From a virus, in the IMG/VR virus record IMGVR_UViG_3300043772_004626, positions 1 to 45,450 of that record: DNA of 45,450 nucleotides, one strand, 5' to 3'. Of this stretch, positions 7,841-14,882 are shown piece by piece. The translations under genes and the position numbers were made by a program. Position 1 is the first letter of the stretch. Each line of letters opens with the position of its first letter. Under the pieces are notes generated by a model. The model made no database searches and was not told the DNA's origin. It saw nothing but the letters and a program-made list of their open reading frames with translations.

Positions 7841-8659
7841 ATGAACCCACTTAAAGCATATTTTCGTCAACCCGAACTCTATATCAATCTGCCCAGTCAG
7901 GGAAAATACTGGCCCGAAGGCAGTATCATGATTCCTGTAAATGGTGAACTGCCAGTGTACAGCATGACTGCTGCTGACGATATGCTCATGCTAACACCCG
8001 ATGCTCTCATCAATGGCAGCGCCACTGTTAATTTGATTCAAAATTGTATACCCAACATACAGGATGCTTGGCAAACCCCCAGTGTGGATCTGGAATACTT
8101 ATTAGTGGCTATCCGTATAGCCAGCAGTGGAGCAAACATTCAGATAGAAAGTGTATGCACCAGCTGTGATCAAAACAATGATTACAGCATTGATCTCAGG
8201 GTATTGCTGGAGCGATTTGACCCATCAGCTTGGCATCAGCCGCTGATACTGGGAGAATTGATGCTCACATTCAGGCCTTTGAATTTTCAAGTACATAATG
8301 ATTTCGCAAATAGATTTTTTCAGTGCAAGAAAAAACTCAGCCAAACATCCGCAATTGAAGACACAGAGCAGAGAGAACTTATCTCCAGTGAGATCATGAG
8401 CGAGGTTAACAAAATTGACCTGGAGTATCTGATATCCAATATCTTCATGATACAAACTAAAACAGTCACAGTAACTGAACCAGAATTTATATCTGAGTTT
8501 GTTTTAAACTGTGACAAACGAACATACAATCAAATAAAGAATCATCTGGATCTTCTGAAAAAATCAACTAGATGCGATCATCTGGAATTAATTTGCGATA
8601 ATTGCGGACACCAGTACAGCTCAGAATTCAGCATGGACTACGCAAGTTTTTTCGAATAA
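7841..8659 (+). CDS. 26: Baseplate hub/assembly protein, T4 gp26-like, paralogue 2 with zinc ribbon
   Basis: 272 residues; same family as the preceding gene, sharing the FRQPELYINLPSQGKYWPEG, YSMTAADD and VDLEYLLVAIRIAS blocks. It carries two CxxC pairs (VCTSCDQ near residue 107 and ICDNCGHQ near residue 254) bracketing the middle region, as in a zinc ribbon split by a domain. It ends SMDYASFFE, aligning with the FNLSNFFA end of paralogue 1. Its ATG is 1 base after the previous stop with no strong ribosome site, so translational coupling is likely. The last codons TTT TTC GAA TAA include a T-TTT-TTC heptamer where a -1 shift would enter the gp51 frame. Confidence 0.87.
   Translation: MNPLKAYFRQPELYINLPSQGKYWPEGSIMIPVNGELPVYSMTAADDMLMLTPDALINGSATVNLIQNCIPNIQDAWQTPSVDLEYLLVAIRIASSGANIQIESVCTSCDQNNDYSIDLRVLLERFDPSAWHQPLILGELMLTFRPLNFQVHNDFANRFFQCKKKLSQTSAIEDTEQRELISSEIMSEVNKIDLEYLISNIFMIQTKTVTVTEPEFISEFVLNCDKRTYNQIKNHLDLLKKSTRCDHLELICDNCGHQYSSEFSMDYASFFE
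8647..8653 (+). other. Candidate -1 ribosomal frameshift site joining gp26 to gp51
   Basis: The heptamer T TTT TTC lies in the zero frame of gp26 paralogue 2, one codon (GAA) before its stop. A -1 slip reads TTT TTT CGA ATA AAG and continues open into gp51, giving a fusion DYASFF-RIKLLRCDSN and onward. The gp51 frame has no well-placed ATG with a Shine-Dalgarno, which favours either frameshifting or coupled re-initiation. Inferred only from sequence. Confidence 0.4.
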
Positions 8660-8709
8660 AGCTGCTTCGTTGCGACTCTAACCAAGCAGTGGAGAGACTG
8701 CTGGAGGGC

Positions 8710-8886
8710 ATGGAGCGGCAGATAAATTCATTCAAAGAAGATTTGCTCAAGAGCATCTGGTACATGCGAGGATCAGTAAGCTATGCAGACATCATGCAGA
8801 TGACAGAGAAAGAGCGAGCAATCATTGGAAAAATAATCAAAGAAAATCTGGAAACCACAAAAAAGACTGGACTACCATATTTTTAG
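8710..8886 (+). CDS. 51: gp51-like baseplate hub assembly protein
   Basis: 58 residues from the ATG at 8710. The sequence contains SIWYMRGSVSYADIMQM, TEKERAIIGKII and the end ETTKKTGLPYF, matching the short gp51-like proteins that follow gp26 in aquatic T4-like phages; much shorter than T4 gp51 (249 residues). The start is uncertain: the GGAGG before 8710 is only 3 bases away, a GTG at 8689 has no ribosome site, and the frame is open back through the end of gp26. It may instead be made as a -1 frameshift extension of gp26 paralogue 2. Its last codons form the first arm of a terminator. Confidence 0.75.
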   Translation: MERQINSFKEDLLKSIWYMRGSVSYADIMQMTEKERAIIGKIIKENLETTKKTGLPYF

Positions 8887-8912
8887 AAGATTGGTAATCC
8901 AGTTTTTCTTTT
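8866..8912 (+). terminator. Rho-independent terminator of the gp26/gp51 operon
   Basis: Arms ACTGGACTACCA (8866-8877) and TGGTAATCCAGT (8892-8903) pair with one mismatch around a 14-base loop and are followed by TTTTCTTTT. The first arm lies inside the end of gp51. Confidence 0.8.
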
Positions 8913-9469
8913 CATAGTTTCCAGTCACAATATGCTGCACAGTATCTGGGCAGTTGGGAGATGTGCTACGCACATCTGTTATTTCGCTTGCTTCGCAAGC
9001 TCATAACGTTTTTTTAAATCTACAGTTCTTTACGTTGATGAACTTTCTTTAGCTGAATACTCTTCATAGATCCTGCCATATTTCGCCCGTCCGCGGGGCG
9101 AAATAATAGATGTGGGTAAACCCTTCATGAGTCCACAGCCAATCAATAACAGAAGTATTAGCGGAGGCGGTTGACCGGTACCCCCAATCTTCTTATTCGG
9201 CAACAACGCTAACATTATGATCTCTGGAGTACACACAAAATGACCAGCCTCAGTGAGGACGGTTAGCGGTTGCGTCAACGGGACGATGCTTCAGCGGTAT
9301 TGACAGCGCCAAAGCAACTTATCAGTGGTTGTATCTTTTTCACAGAGCCACTATCGTTTAACTTAAAAAGTCTATTTTTGTAACACGCAAGATCCGACGG
9401 CCAATTTTTCAGGCAATCTCAATGCGAGTCGAGCAGCCTCGACCAAACAGCGTTACTATATAACCGGAG
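8913..9469. other. Gene-poor structured region between convergent gene blocks
   Basis: About 560 bases without a convincing gene. It holds an 8-base-pair hairpin at 8959-8977 (AGATGTGC, loop TAC), the second terminator, and a perfect 10-base-pair hairpin at 9079-9105 (TATTTCGCCC, 7-base loop). A 16-base inverted repeat pairs 8972-8987 (ACATCTGTTATTTCGC) with 9098-9113, all Watson-Crick but one G-U, and overlaps both hairpins. A 6-base-pair GTCGAG/CTCGAC stem lies near 9428-9443. A minus-strand 82-residue frame (9030-9278) has no recognisable features and I do not call it. No tRNA was recognised. This could be a non-coding RNA, a relic, or terminator clutter. Confidence 0.5.
8978..9015 (+). 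terminator. Second, back-up terminator
   Basis: The GTTAT/ATAAC outer stem and GCTTGC/GCAAGC inner stem around a TTC loop (8978-9007) are followed by G and seven T. It sits about 70 bases after the first terminator. Confidence 0.6.
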
Positions 9470-9898
9470 TTATTTTGAGATGGTCTCTGAAAGTTCCCTG
9501 ATAGATTGTTTATTGATTTCGAAGAATGTTTTTAGATCTGAAAAAAACCAAGTTCCATGATGTTGTGATTTATAATGAGTTCCATGAGGAGGTAAAGTGA
9601 GTTTTTCTTGTGCCGGGGTGGCTATGAATGTTCCATGATGTGTAATTTTGATGAACAGTACTGTGAGATCACCCTCATCAGCTACCCCCACAGACTGTTC
9701 AATCCAATTTTCCAATAGTTTATTAGTGGTTCCTGAAAGTAATTGATGAAATCCAAAAGATTTATAACTTTTACACTCGATATTTAGTCGGTCAAAGCTG
9801 GGCCCAGGTATAATATCGCCTTTGAAAGTTCTGATCTGCCCTTCGCTCAGTATCTGTTTTCTGTGAGAGTTTGCTCCACCTATGTAAGAGCATTTTAA
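9470..9898 (-). pseudogene. C-terminal part of a PD-(D/E)XK phage nuclease, split by a homing endonuclease
   Basis: The minus frame is open from just after the endonuclease stop (TAA TAA at 9904-9899) and reads CSYIGGANSHRKQILSEGQ, then IRTFKGDIIPGPSF and NIECKSYKSFGFHQL, and LLENWIEQ further on. GDI followed by ECK is the PD-(D/E)XK pattern of phage Holliday-junction-resolvase-like nucleases, which normally start with a KGNSFERE-type segment. That start is missing here; a degenerate copy (11013-11076) lies on the other side of the endonuclease. No ATG, GTG or TTG precedes the catalytic motifs, only an ATG at 9715 downstream of them. Barring splicing or re-initiation at a rare codon, the enzyme is dead. 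The family assignment is from recalled motifs. Confidence 0.72.
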
Positions 9899-9901
9899 TT
9901 A

Positions 9902-10975
9902 TTAATCTGTAGGCTTAAATTTACAATTTTCGAAATGATATCTTTTCATGTTAGCAGCACCACCTGTTTTTTTACAATATACACATGTTGCTGTTTTTTT
10001 CTTATGCCCTTTAGAAGCTTGACTTAGTTTTTCTCCAAAACCATCAGGCTTTGGTTTTCCTTTGGAGCTTTTGCTTATGTTTTGCTTCCAAGCATCAATC
10101 TCCTCTTCGGTCATCTTGTAAAAACAAGGTTTGTTAAACATTCCATTTTTTTCCCCACGGTGAATTCTGCGCTTGTCATTTTTCCATTTTAATTTAGTTT
10201 CTTCAGTATGTTTCTTTCCAAACATTCCGTTTTCGTCACCGCGTTTTGGACATTTTTCACGCAAAATTTTTTTAATTTGAATGGATTTCTCTTCTCCAAA
10301 AAGTCCTTCATATTTTTTATTTTTATTATATGGTTCTTTTCCGTATTGAGGATTGTTTTTTCCTCTAGAATACATATTTAAAAAAGTTTCTCGTTCTTCA
10401 TCATTCATTAGTCTATGAAGATAATGACTTTCACCTGAATAATACAGTTCATTTAATTTTTTCATCTCATCACTAGATAATAGGGCTCTCCAGTGAGGGT
10501 TATTTTTATATCTCTCAGTTAAACTATTACTTATTTTTAAGCGAGTTTCTTCCAAGTGTTCTTCTGGTGGTATAAACTTTATGGCACCAATATGGCGATT
10601 GAAGTATTTTGGAGTCGACTGATTGGGCAATTTTGCTCTCAACACGTCTTCAAAAATTTGTTTTCTGACCTCTTCATAAACTAACGAGCCTCTTGTTTTA
10701 TGTAAGGATTCAATATAAAACAGATAATTTTCTTTTCCTTTACTAGAAATACATTGATTTAATAATTCAGATGAACCAGTGTACGATTTCCAATCAGATT
10801 CTTTTTTAATCCTTTTTTTATTCTTCTTACCTTTTACTGTTTTTCTTAAATACTGATGAAATTGCTTTTTGCCTATGTATTCTTTACCTGTATCACATTC
10901 AACTATGCGGTAGATAAATCCAAACCATTCATCAATATTAAACTCTTCAGGAAAAATCCAATGTCCGATGTCCAT
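9902..10975 (-). CDS. GIY-YIG homing endonuclease (SegE-like)
   Basis: 357 residues. The GIY-YIG core is near the N-terminus: GFIY (19-22) and KEYIGKK (31-37). NUMOD3-type DNA-binding repeats follow (NPQYGKEPYNK, NGMFGKKHTEETK, NGMFNKPC). The C-terminus has a zinc-finger-like CVYCKK...HFENC. It is inserted into a nuclease gene: its stop abuts the 3' half and a short 5' remnant lies upstream, next to gp46. The flanking non-coding sequence (about 60 bases) is too short for a group I intron core, so I read it as a free-standing endonuclease rather than intron-encoded. The ribosome site GAGGAG, 7 bases before the ATG, is inside the 3' arm of a strong hairpin, which should repress translation from read-through mRNA. 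Confidence 0.87.
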   Translation of the reverse strand: MDIGHWIFPEEFNIDEWFGFIYRIVECDTGKEYIGKKQFHQYLRKTVKGKKNKKRIKKESDWKSYTGSSELLNQCISSKGKENYLFYIESLHKTRGSLVYEEVRKQIFEDVLRAKLPNQSTPKYFNRHIGAIKFIPPEEHLEETRLKISNSLTERYKNNPHWRALLSSDEMKKLNELYYSGESHYLHRLMNDEERETFLNMYSRGKNNPQYGKEPYNKNKKYEGLFGEEKSIQIKKILREKCPKRGDENGMFGKKHTEETKLKWKNDKRRIHRGEKNGMFNKPCFYKMTEEEIDAWKQNISKSSKGKPKPDGFGEKLSQASKGHKKKTATCVYCKKTGGAANMKRYHFENCKFKPTD

Positions 10976-11014
10976 AAAAGCTCCTCATTTTATTTATGTA
11001 AATGAGTAGCTTTT
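10976..11014 (-). promoter_or_regulatory. Hairpin sequestering the ribosome site of the GIY-YIG endonuclease
   Basis: On the minus strand, AAAAGCTACTCATTT (11014-11000) pairs with AAATGAGGAGCTTTT (10990-10976) at 14 of 15 positions around a 9-base loop. The second arm holds the Shine-Dalgarno GAGGAG and ends at the base before the ATG. In T4, similar structures keep homing endonucleases such as I-TevI silent on early transcripts. Confidence 0.75.
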
Positions 11015-11076
11015 ATTGGTTTAAAACCCTTTCCCAGCTATTTCCCTTTTGTTTTTGCGGATTTGGCATCACTCAT
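11013..11076 (-). pseudogene. 5' remnant of the split nuclease gene
   Basis: ATG at 11076, 2 bases after the gp46 stop. As written it encodes MSDAKSAKTKGK and stops at TAG (11040-11038). Dropping one base in the GGGAAA run gives MSDAKSAKTKGNSWERVLNQ and then a stop. KGNSWER is the expected N-terminal signature of the nuclease whose catalytic half lies at 9470-9898. The roughly 20 residues that should join the halves are absent. So this gene followed gp46 in the operon before being broken by the endonuclease. Confidence 0.65.
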
Positions 11077-11078
11077 AG

Positions 11079-12836
11079 TTATGCCGTCTCCTGCAAGTAC
11101 TGGGTGAAACCATTTTCTTTAATCACCTTGAGTACGTTATTAACTCTGCTGGCCAATTCGTCTTTGTGACTGATTAACCAAACACTGCGATGACGTTCGC
11201 GAGTCATGTGTTTGAGAACAGCCATGGCGTTTTCTACTCCAGCAGCGTCCATACCATTATCGATCATCTCGTCAATGAACAATAGATTAATGGGCTGATA
11301 TAAACTTTCCCAAACATCTCTGAAACTCCAGCTCAAACACAATATTAAACGGGTACTTTCGCCGCGTGAGAGATTCCCCACATCTAGATCTCTACCCAAT
11401 TCTTCAATTTTTACACTGAGATCGCTCTGGAAAACCACACGATGCGGTAACCCCATTTTGTACAGATAGTAACTGAGTCTCTGATTCAGATAGTTGAGGT
11501 TTTGTTCAATGATTCTTTTTCTAATAAAACTGTCTTTGTTAGTGAGCAGTTTCAACAGAAATTCCTCGTGATCCTGAACTTTTTTCAGCTGATTGATGAG
11601 ATCATAGTTGATCTCCTCCAGTGCATGGGTAGTCATTTCAACAATCTGTTCCTGGTAAGGATCAGTCTGAGTTCGTTGTGCTTCCAATTGAGAATATAAT
11701 GCCTGAAGATTGCTGCGATGTTCCACAGCATTTTCCACTGAATCATAGATGGTCTTGACTGGTTTATCCATGACACAGAGATTGCGCTGATCGTCAGAAC
11801 ATTTGGTTACTTCCAGCTGTAACTGATTTAACACCGATTGAGTTTCAGTCACTTGTAACTGTTTTGCAGCCAACTGTTTGTCCAGATCCGGAACTGGCTG
11901 TCCACAAGTGTAACAACGATTTTCACTTAAACTAATCAGTTCAGCCTGTAATCTTTCCAGTGTTTTTTGCTCACGTTTTAGAGCTAGACTTTTTTGCTGA
12001 CACAACTGTTCCAGATGCTGACGTTGTTGTGTTAACTGCTGATATTGTTTCCAGCTTTCGTGTAAAGCAATTTCAGCTTCAATATCCACACTGCTCAGTT
12101 GTTCAATAGCTGATTCAGTGATTGCGATATCGGATTTTTTACGTTCCTGCCAGGTTTGTTGACGCTTTAACAGGTTAGAGATCTGCTCCTGTATACGCTT
12201 GTTGGCATTAGTGACTGCTTGAATTCTTTGTTCTTCCTGGGTGATCAGGTCTCGGGTGGCTTTCATTTGCTCACGAAGACGATCAGCTTTTTCACTTAGC
12301 AAAGTGATTCCCAAGAGCTGCTCAATGATGGTTCTCTGTTCATTGGCTTTTAACGCCAAGAACGGATTAGTATAAGTGTTGAGAGCCACCACATGCTGAA
12401 ACATGTCGTGTGTCATTCCCAGCAATTGATCAATGGCATTTTGTGTTTCACGACTATCACCCTGTGCTTCATCTGCTGCCTGCTGTTCCTCATTGTTGAT
12501 GAAGAACTTGAATACGTTGGGTTTTCTGCCTCGTTCAACACGATATGCCTGGCCTTGAATTTCAAAATCCACTGTGACCAGCAGATTTTTTCCATTGGTT
12601 TTGTTGATGAGATTTTCTTTTTTGATGTTAGAGAGTGCTTGACCATATAAAGCATAACTCAGTGCGTTTAAAACGGCTGTTTTCCCTGTACCATTCCTTG
12701 AACCACCATCTTCGCCACCCAAGTCAATATTTTCACCCAGGACCAATGTGAGGTCCTGGGTGTCAAATTTCACTGCTTGTGTATTCTGACCCACACTGAG
12801 GAAATTTTTAACTGTGATATTCTTAATCTTAAACAT
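11079..12836 (-). CDS. 46: Recombination endonuclease subunit gp46 (Rad50-like ATPase)
   Basis: 585 residues. With gp47 it forms the phage Mre11-Rad50 complex, which resects DNA ends for recombination-dependent replication and host DNA breakdown. The N-terminus has the Walker A region GENIDLGGEDGGSRNGTGKT (residues 34-53). The centre is coiled coil interrupted by a zinc hook CYTC (Cys308, Cys311). The C-terminal part has the ABC signature NLSRGESTR, Walker B LLFIDEMID (about 517-525) and the H-loop WLISHKDE. Length and motif order fit the T4 family. It is one base downstream of gp47, so translation is probably coupled. Confidence 0.95.
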   Translation of the reverse strand: MFKIKNITVKNFLSVGQNTQAVKFDTQDLTLVLGENIDLGGEDGGSRNGTGKTAVLNALSYALYGQALSNIKKENLINKTNGKNLLVTVDFEIQGQAYRVERGRKPNVFKFFINNEEQQAADEAQGDSRETQNAIDQLLGMTHDMFQHVVALNTYTNPFLALKANEQRTIIEQLLGITLLSEKADRLREQMKATRDLITQEEQRIQAVTNANKRIQEQISNLLKRQQTWQERKKSDIAITESAIEQLSSVDIEAEIALHESWKQYQQLTQQRQHLEQLCQQKSLALKREQKTLERLQAELISLSENRCYTCGQPVPDLDKQLAAKQLQVTETQSVLNQLQLEVTKCSDDQRNLCVMDKPVKTIYDSVENAVEHRSNLQALYSQLEAQRTQTDPYQEQIVEMTTHALEEINYDLINQLKKVQDHEEFLLKLLTNKDSFIRKRIIEQNLNYLNQRLSYYLYKMGLPHRVVFQSDLSVKIEELGRDLDVGNLSRGESTRLILCLSWSFRDVWESLYQPINLLFIDEMIDNGMDAAGVENAMAVLKHMTRERHRSVWLISHKDELASRVNNVLKVIKENGFTQYLQETA

Positions 12837-12837
12837 G

Positions 12838-13854
12838 TTATAAGTTACGGTATATATCCATCAGCAGATTGTTGTCATAAAATTCACTGTTGATATTAAC
12901 AATTTGTGCATTTACAATCTGATCCACGCTCTCAAACTTCAGATCCGGCGCTGCGGTGTCTTCAGTGTGAGCATTGTCTTTTTGACTTATCAAACTAATT
13001 TCTCTGAGTTGATAAGTTTCGCAAAAAGTTTCTTTCACAAAGCTGGCTTCTTCGTAAGAGATATCCACGTCCAGGCGAATCCTCACATAGCTGTTGGGCA
13101 ACAGATAACGTTCTGGTTCCTGAATTACATCGCTGATGTTGAATACACGATAACGTGGAGCTCCGGGCCAAGCATAGTAAGTGGGTTCTGATCCCCATTC
13201 CAGTATCATGCAACCACGGTCATCGTCGCCGGCGTCACTAAAGTTGTGAGGGAAACAGTTACCCATGTAGGTGATGTTTCCCTGAGTCTGACGCTTGTGG
13301 AAGTGGCCTGTGAATACCTGACCAATACGCTGAAAATCGTCGGCTTTTAATTCGCCCAGATCCGGCATCTGTACCATGGCATTCATGAGAAAGTTGGGCA
13401 ACTCCAGATGCCCAAACAGATACTGCCCTTGTTGTTTTTGAATCTTTTTGTAGTCTTCTCCCACTAACCAGGGTGCAAACACACAGTCGCCCTCGGTGTG
13501 GAAATCGTTGATGATATCCACACGATCTATGTTGCGAGCCCAGCTAACACTGTATAAGTCACGACGATCACGGTAAAACAAATCGTGATTGCCGGGTATC
13601 ATGATGGTTCTGGGAAAAGTCTTGCTTACTAATTCCAAACATTCCAGACTGTAATTCAGAGTCTGTACATTAATGGTGTTGCGATTGTTGTGAAAATCTC
13701 CCAAAAACAAACAGATATCGCAACCATGCTGCCGTCCTAAGTCGCACATCCACTGAACAAAATTCAAACAATCCTGATTGTGTTGCAACCCATTGCTTTT
13801 ATATCCCAGGTGAATATCAGTAAACGCCATGGCTTTTTTGAATAAATTGGGCAT
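12838..13854 (-). CDS. 47: Recombination endonuclease subunit gp47 (Mre11-like)
   Basis: 338 residues; the metallophosphoesterase nuclease partner of gp46. All expected metal-binding motifs are visible: FTDIH (D13, H15), LFLGDFHNNR, IPGNHD, FGHLE and TGHFHKR. The C-terminal 100 residues, more variable in the family, probably bind gp46. It follows the phosphate transporter gene after a 34-base gap. The ATG at 13854 gives the usual N-terminus; a second ATG 8 codons inside also keeps the whole catalytic domain. Confidence 0.95.
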   Translation of the reverse strand: MPNLFKKAMAFTDIHLGYKSNGLQHNQDCLNFVQWMCDLGRQHGCDICLFLGDFHNNRNTINVQTLNYSLECLELVSKTFPRTIMIPGNHDLFYRDRRDLYSVSWARNIDRVDIINDFHTEGDCVFAPWLVGEDYKKIQKQQGQYLFGHLELPNFLMNAMVQMPDLGELKADDFQRIGQVFTGHFHKRQTQGNITYMGNCFPHNFSDAGDDDRGCMILEWGSEPTYYAWPGAPRYRVFNISDVIQEPERYLLPNSYVRIRLDVDISYEEASFVKETFCETYQLREISLISQKDNAHTEDTAAPDLKFESVDQIVNAQIVNINSEFYDNNLLMDIYRNL

Positions 13855-13888
13855 AGTTAATTATATTTTAATAACTCCAGTAAGTCTA

Positions 13889-14881
13889 CTAAAAAGGTTT
13901 AAAACCGGTATAAAACGCTGCTGCTATAAGTGCGCTACAGGGTATAGTAATAACCCAGGCCATCACTATGCGACGAGCAGTTTTCCACTTCACATTGGGT
14001 TCTGTTTCGCTCGCACCCACGCCCAAAATACCACCAGTAATAGTATGAGTAGTACTGACGGGAATGCCCATGCTACTAGCAATAAACAACATAATACTAC
14101 CACCAGATTCCGCACAAAATCCTCCTCTGCTGTCCAGCTTGGTTAACTTAAACCCCAGTGTGTCAACGATTCTCCAACCACCAGCCAATGTGCCCAACCC
14201 AATGGCCAAAAAGCTGGCCAGTATTACCCAGTAGGGTATAACATCAGTGGCTTTGAGCTGGCCGCCAGCCACCAATATCAGGAAAATAATTCCAGCAGTT
14301 TTTTGTGCATCATTGGCACCGTGACCCATGCTATAACATGCACTGCTGGCTAACTGGGCCCACCGAAACTTCTGATCCAGCGTTTTATTGGTTGTGGGCC
14401 AGATAGCTCTGGCTGCTGTATTGATACCCGCACCCAGCATAAATCCAATCACTGGGCTCAGCACAATAAAAGAACCAATCTTCACGATGTTATCCCAAAT
14501 CAGTGGGTCTGTACCGGTTTTGCACACAGTTGCTCCGATGAGTCCACCAATCAGTGCGTGACTGCTGCTGGTAGGCAATCCATAATACCAAGTGATCATG
14601 TTCCAGGCAATAGCACCCATTAGACATCCAAAAATCACATTGAGGTCAACCACGCTGGGTTGAACAATGCCTTTGCCGATGGTGGCAGCCACGTGATTGC
14701 CAATAAAAAACACCGAGACAAAGTTAAAGACAGCAGCCATGGCCACTGCCTTTCTGGTGCTCAATGCTCCTGTGGCCACCACTGTGGCTATGCTGTTGGC
14801 TGCGTCATGAAAACCATTGGTGAAATCAAAAACCAATGCTATAAAAATTAAAAATAAAATACTGACTAATACTGGGTCCAC
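13889..14881 (-). CDS. PiT-family inorganic phosphate transporter (PHO4 superfamily)
   Basis: 330 residues, an inner-membrane cation-phosphate symporter of the PiT family. The family signatures appear in both inverted halves: FDFTNGFHDAANSIAT (about 18-33) and YSMGHGANDAQKTAG, along with GLPTSSSHALIGG and GIPVSTTHTITGG. About ten hydrophobic segments are evident, and no frame damage is seen. The start is GTG at 14881-14879, with AGGAG 7 bases before it inside the end of the late sigma gene, so expression in that operon is likely strong. Lying between gp55 and gp47, it is a cargo gene of cellular origin (auxiliary metabolic gene) that may raise phosphate uptake during infection. Phage phosphate genes are more often pstS or phoA; a full PiT carrier is less usual. 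Confidence 0.93.
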   Translation of the reverse strand: MDPVLVSILFLIFIALVFDFTNGFHDAANSIATVVATGALSTRKAVAMAAVFNFVSVFFIGNHVAATIGKGIVQPSVVDLNVIFGCLMGAIAWNMITWYYGLPTSSSHALIGGLIGATVCKTGTDPLIWDNIVKIGSFIVLSPVIGFMLGAGINTAARAIWPTTNKTLDQKFRWAQLASSACYSMGHGANDAQKTAGIIFLILVAGGQLKATDVIPYWVILASFLAIGLGTLAGGWRIVDTLGFKLTKLDSRGGFCAESGGSIMLFIASSMGIPVSTTHTITGGILGVGASETEPNVKWKTARRIVMAWVITIPCSALIAAAFYTGFKPF

Positions 14882-14882
14882 G

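Noticed and set aside
9030-9278. Minus-strand 82-residue frame in the gene-poor region, with a hydrophobic LILLLLIGCG stretch (lipoprotein or spanin-like).
   Set aside because: No ribosome site, no recognisable family, and it runs through the strong 9079-9105 hairpin; the local higher GC content may keep the frame open by chance.
9109-9363. Plus-strand frame across the same region that would be open if three TGA codons were read as Trp.
   Set aside because: TGA is clearly used as a stop elsewhere in the window (for example at the tape measure and at 16909-16911), so recoding is not supported; likely chance.
9899-11080. Group I intron carrying the GIY-YIG endonuclease.
   Set aside because: Only about 60 non-coding bases are present besides the endonuclease frame, and the nuclease parts do not join in frame; a free-standing insertion fits better.
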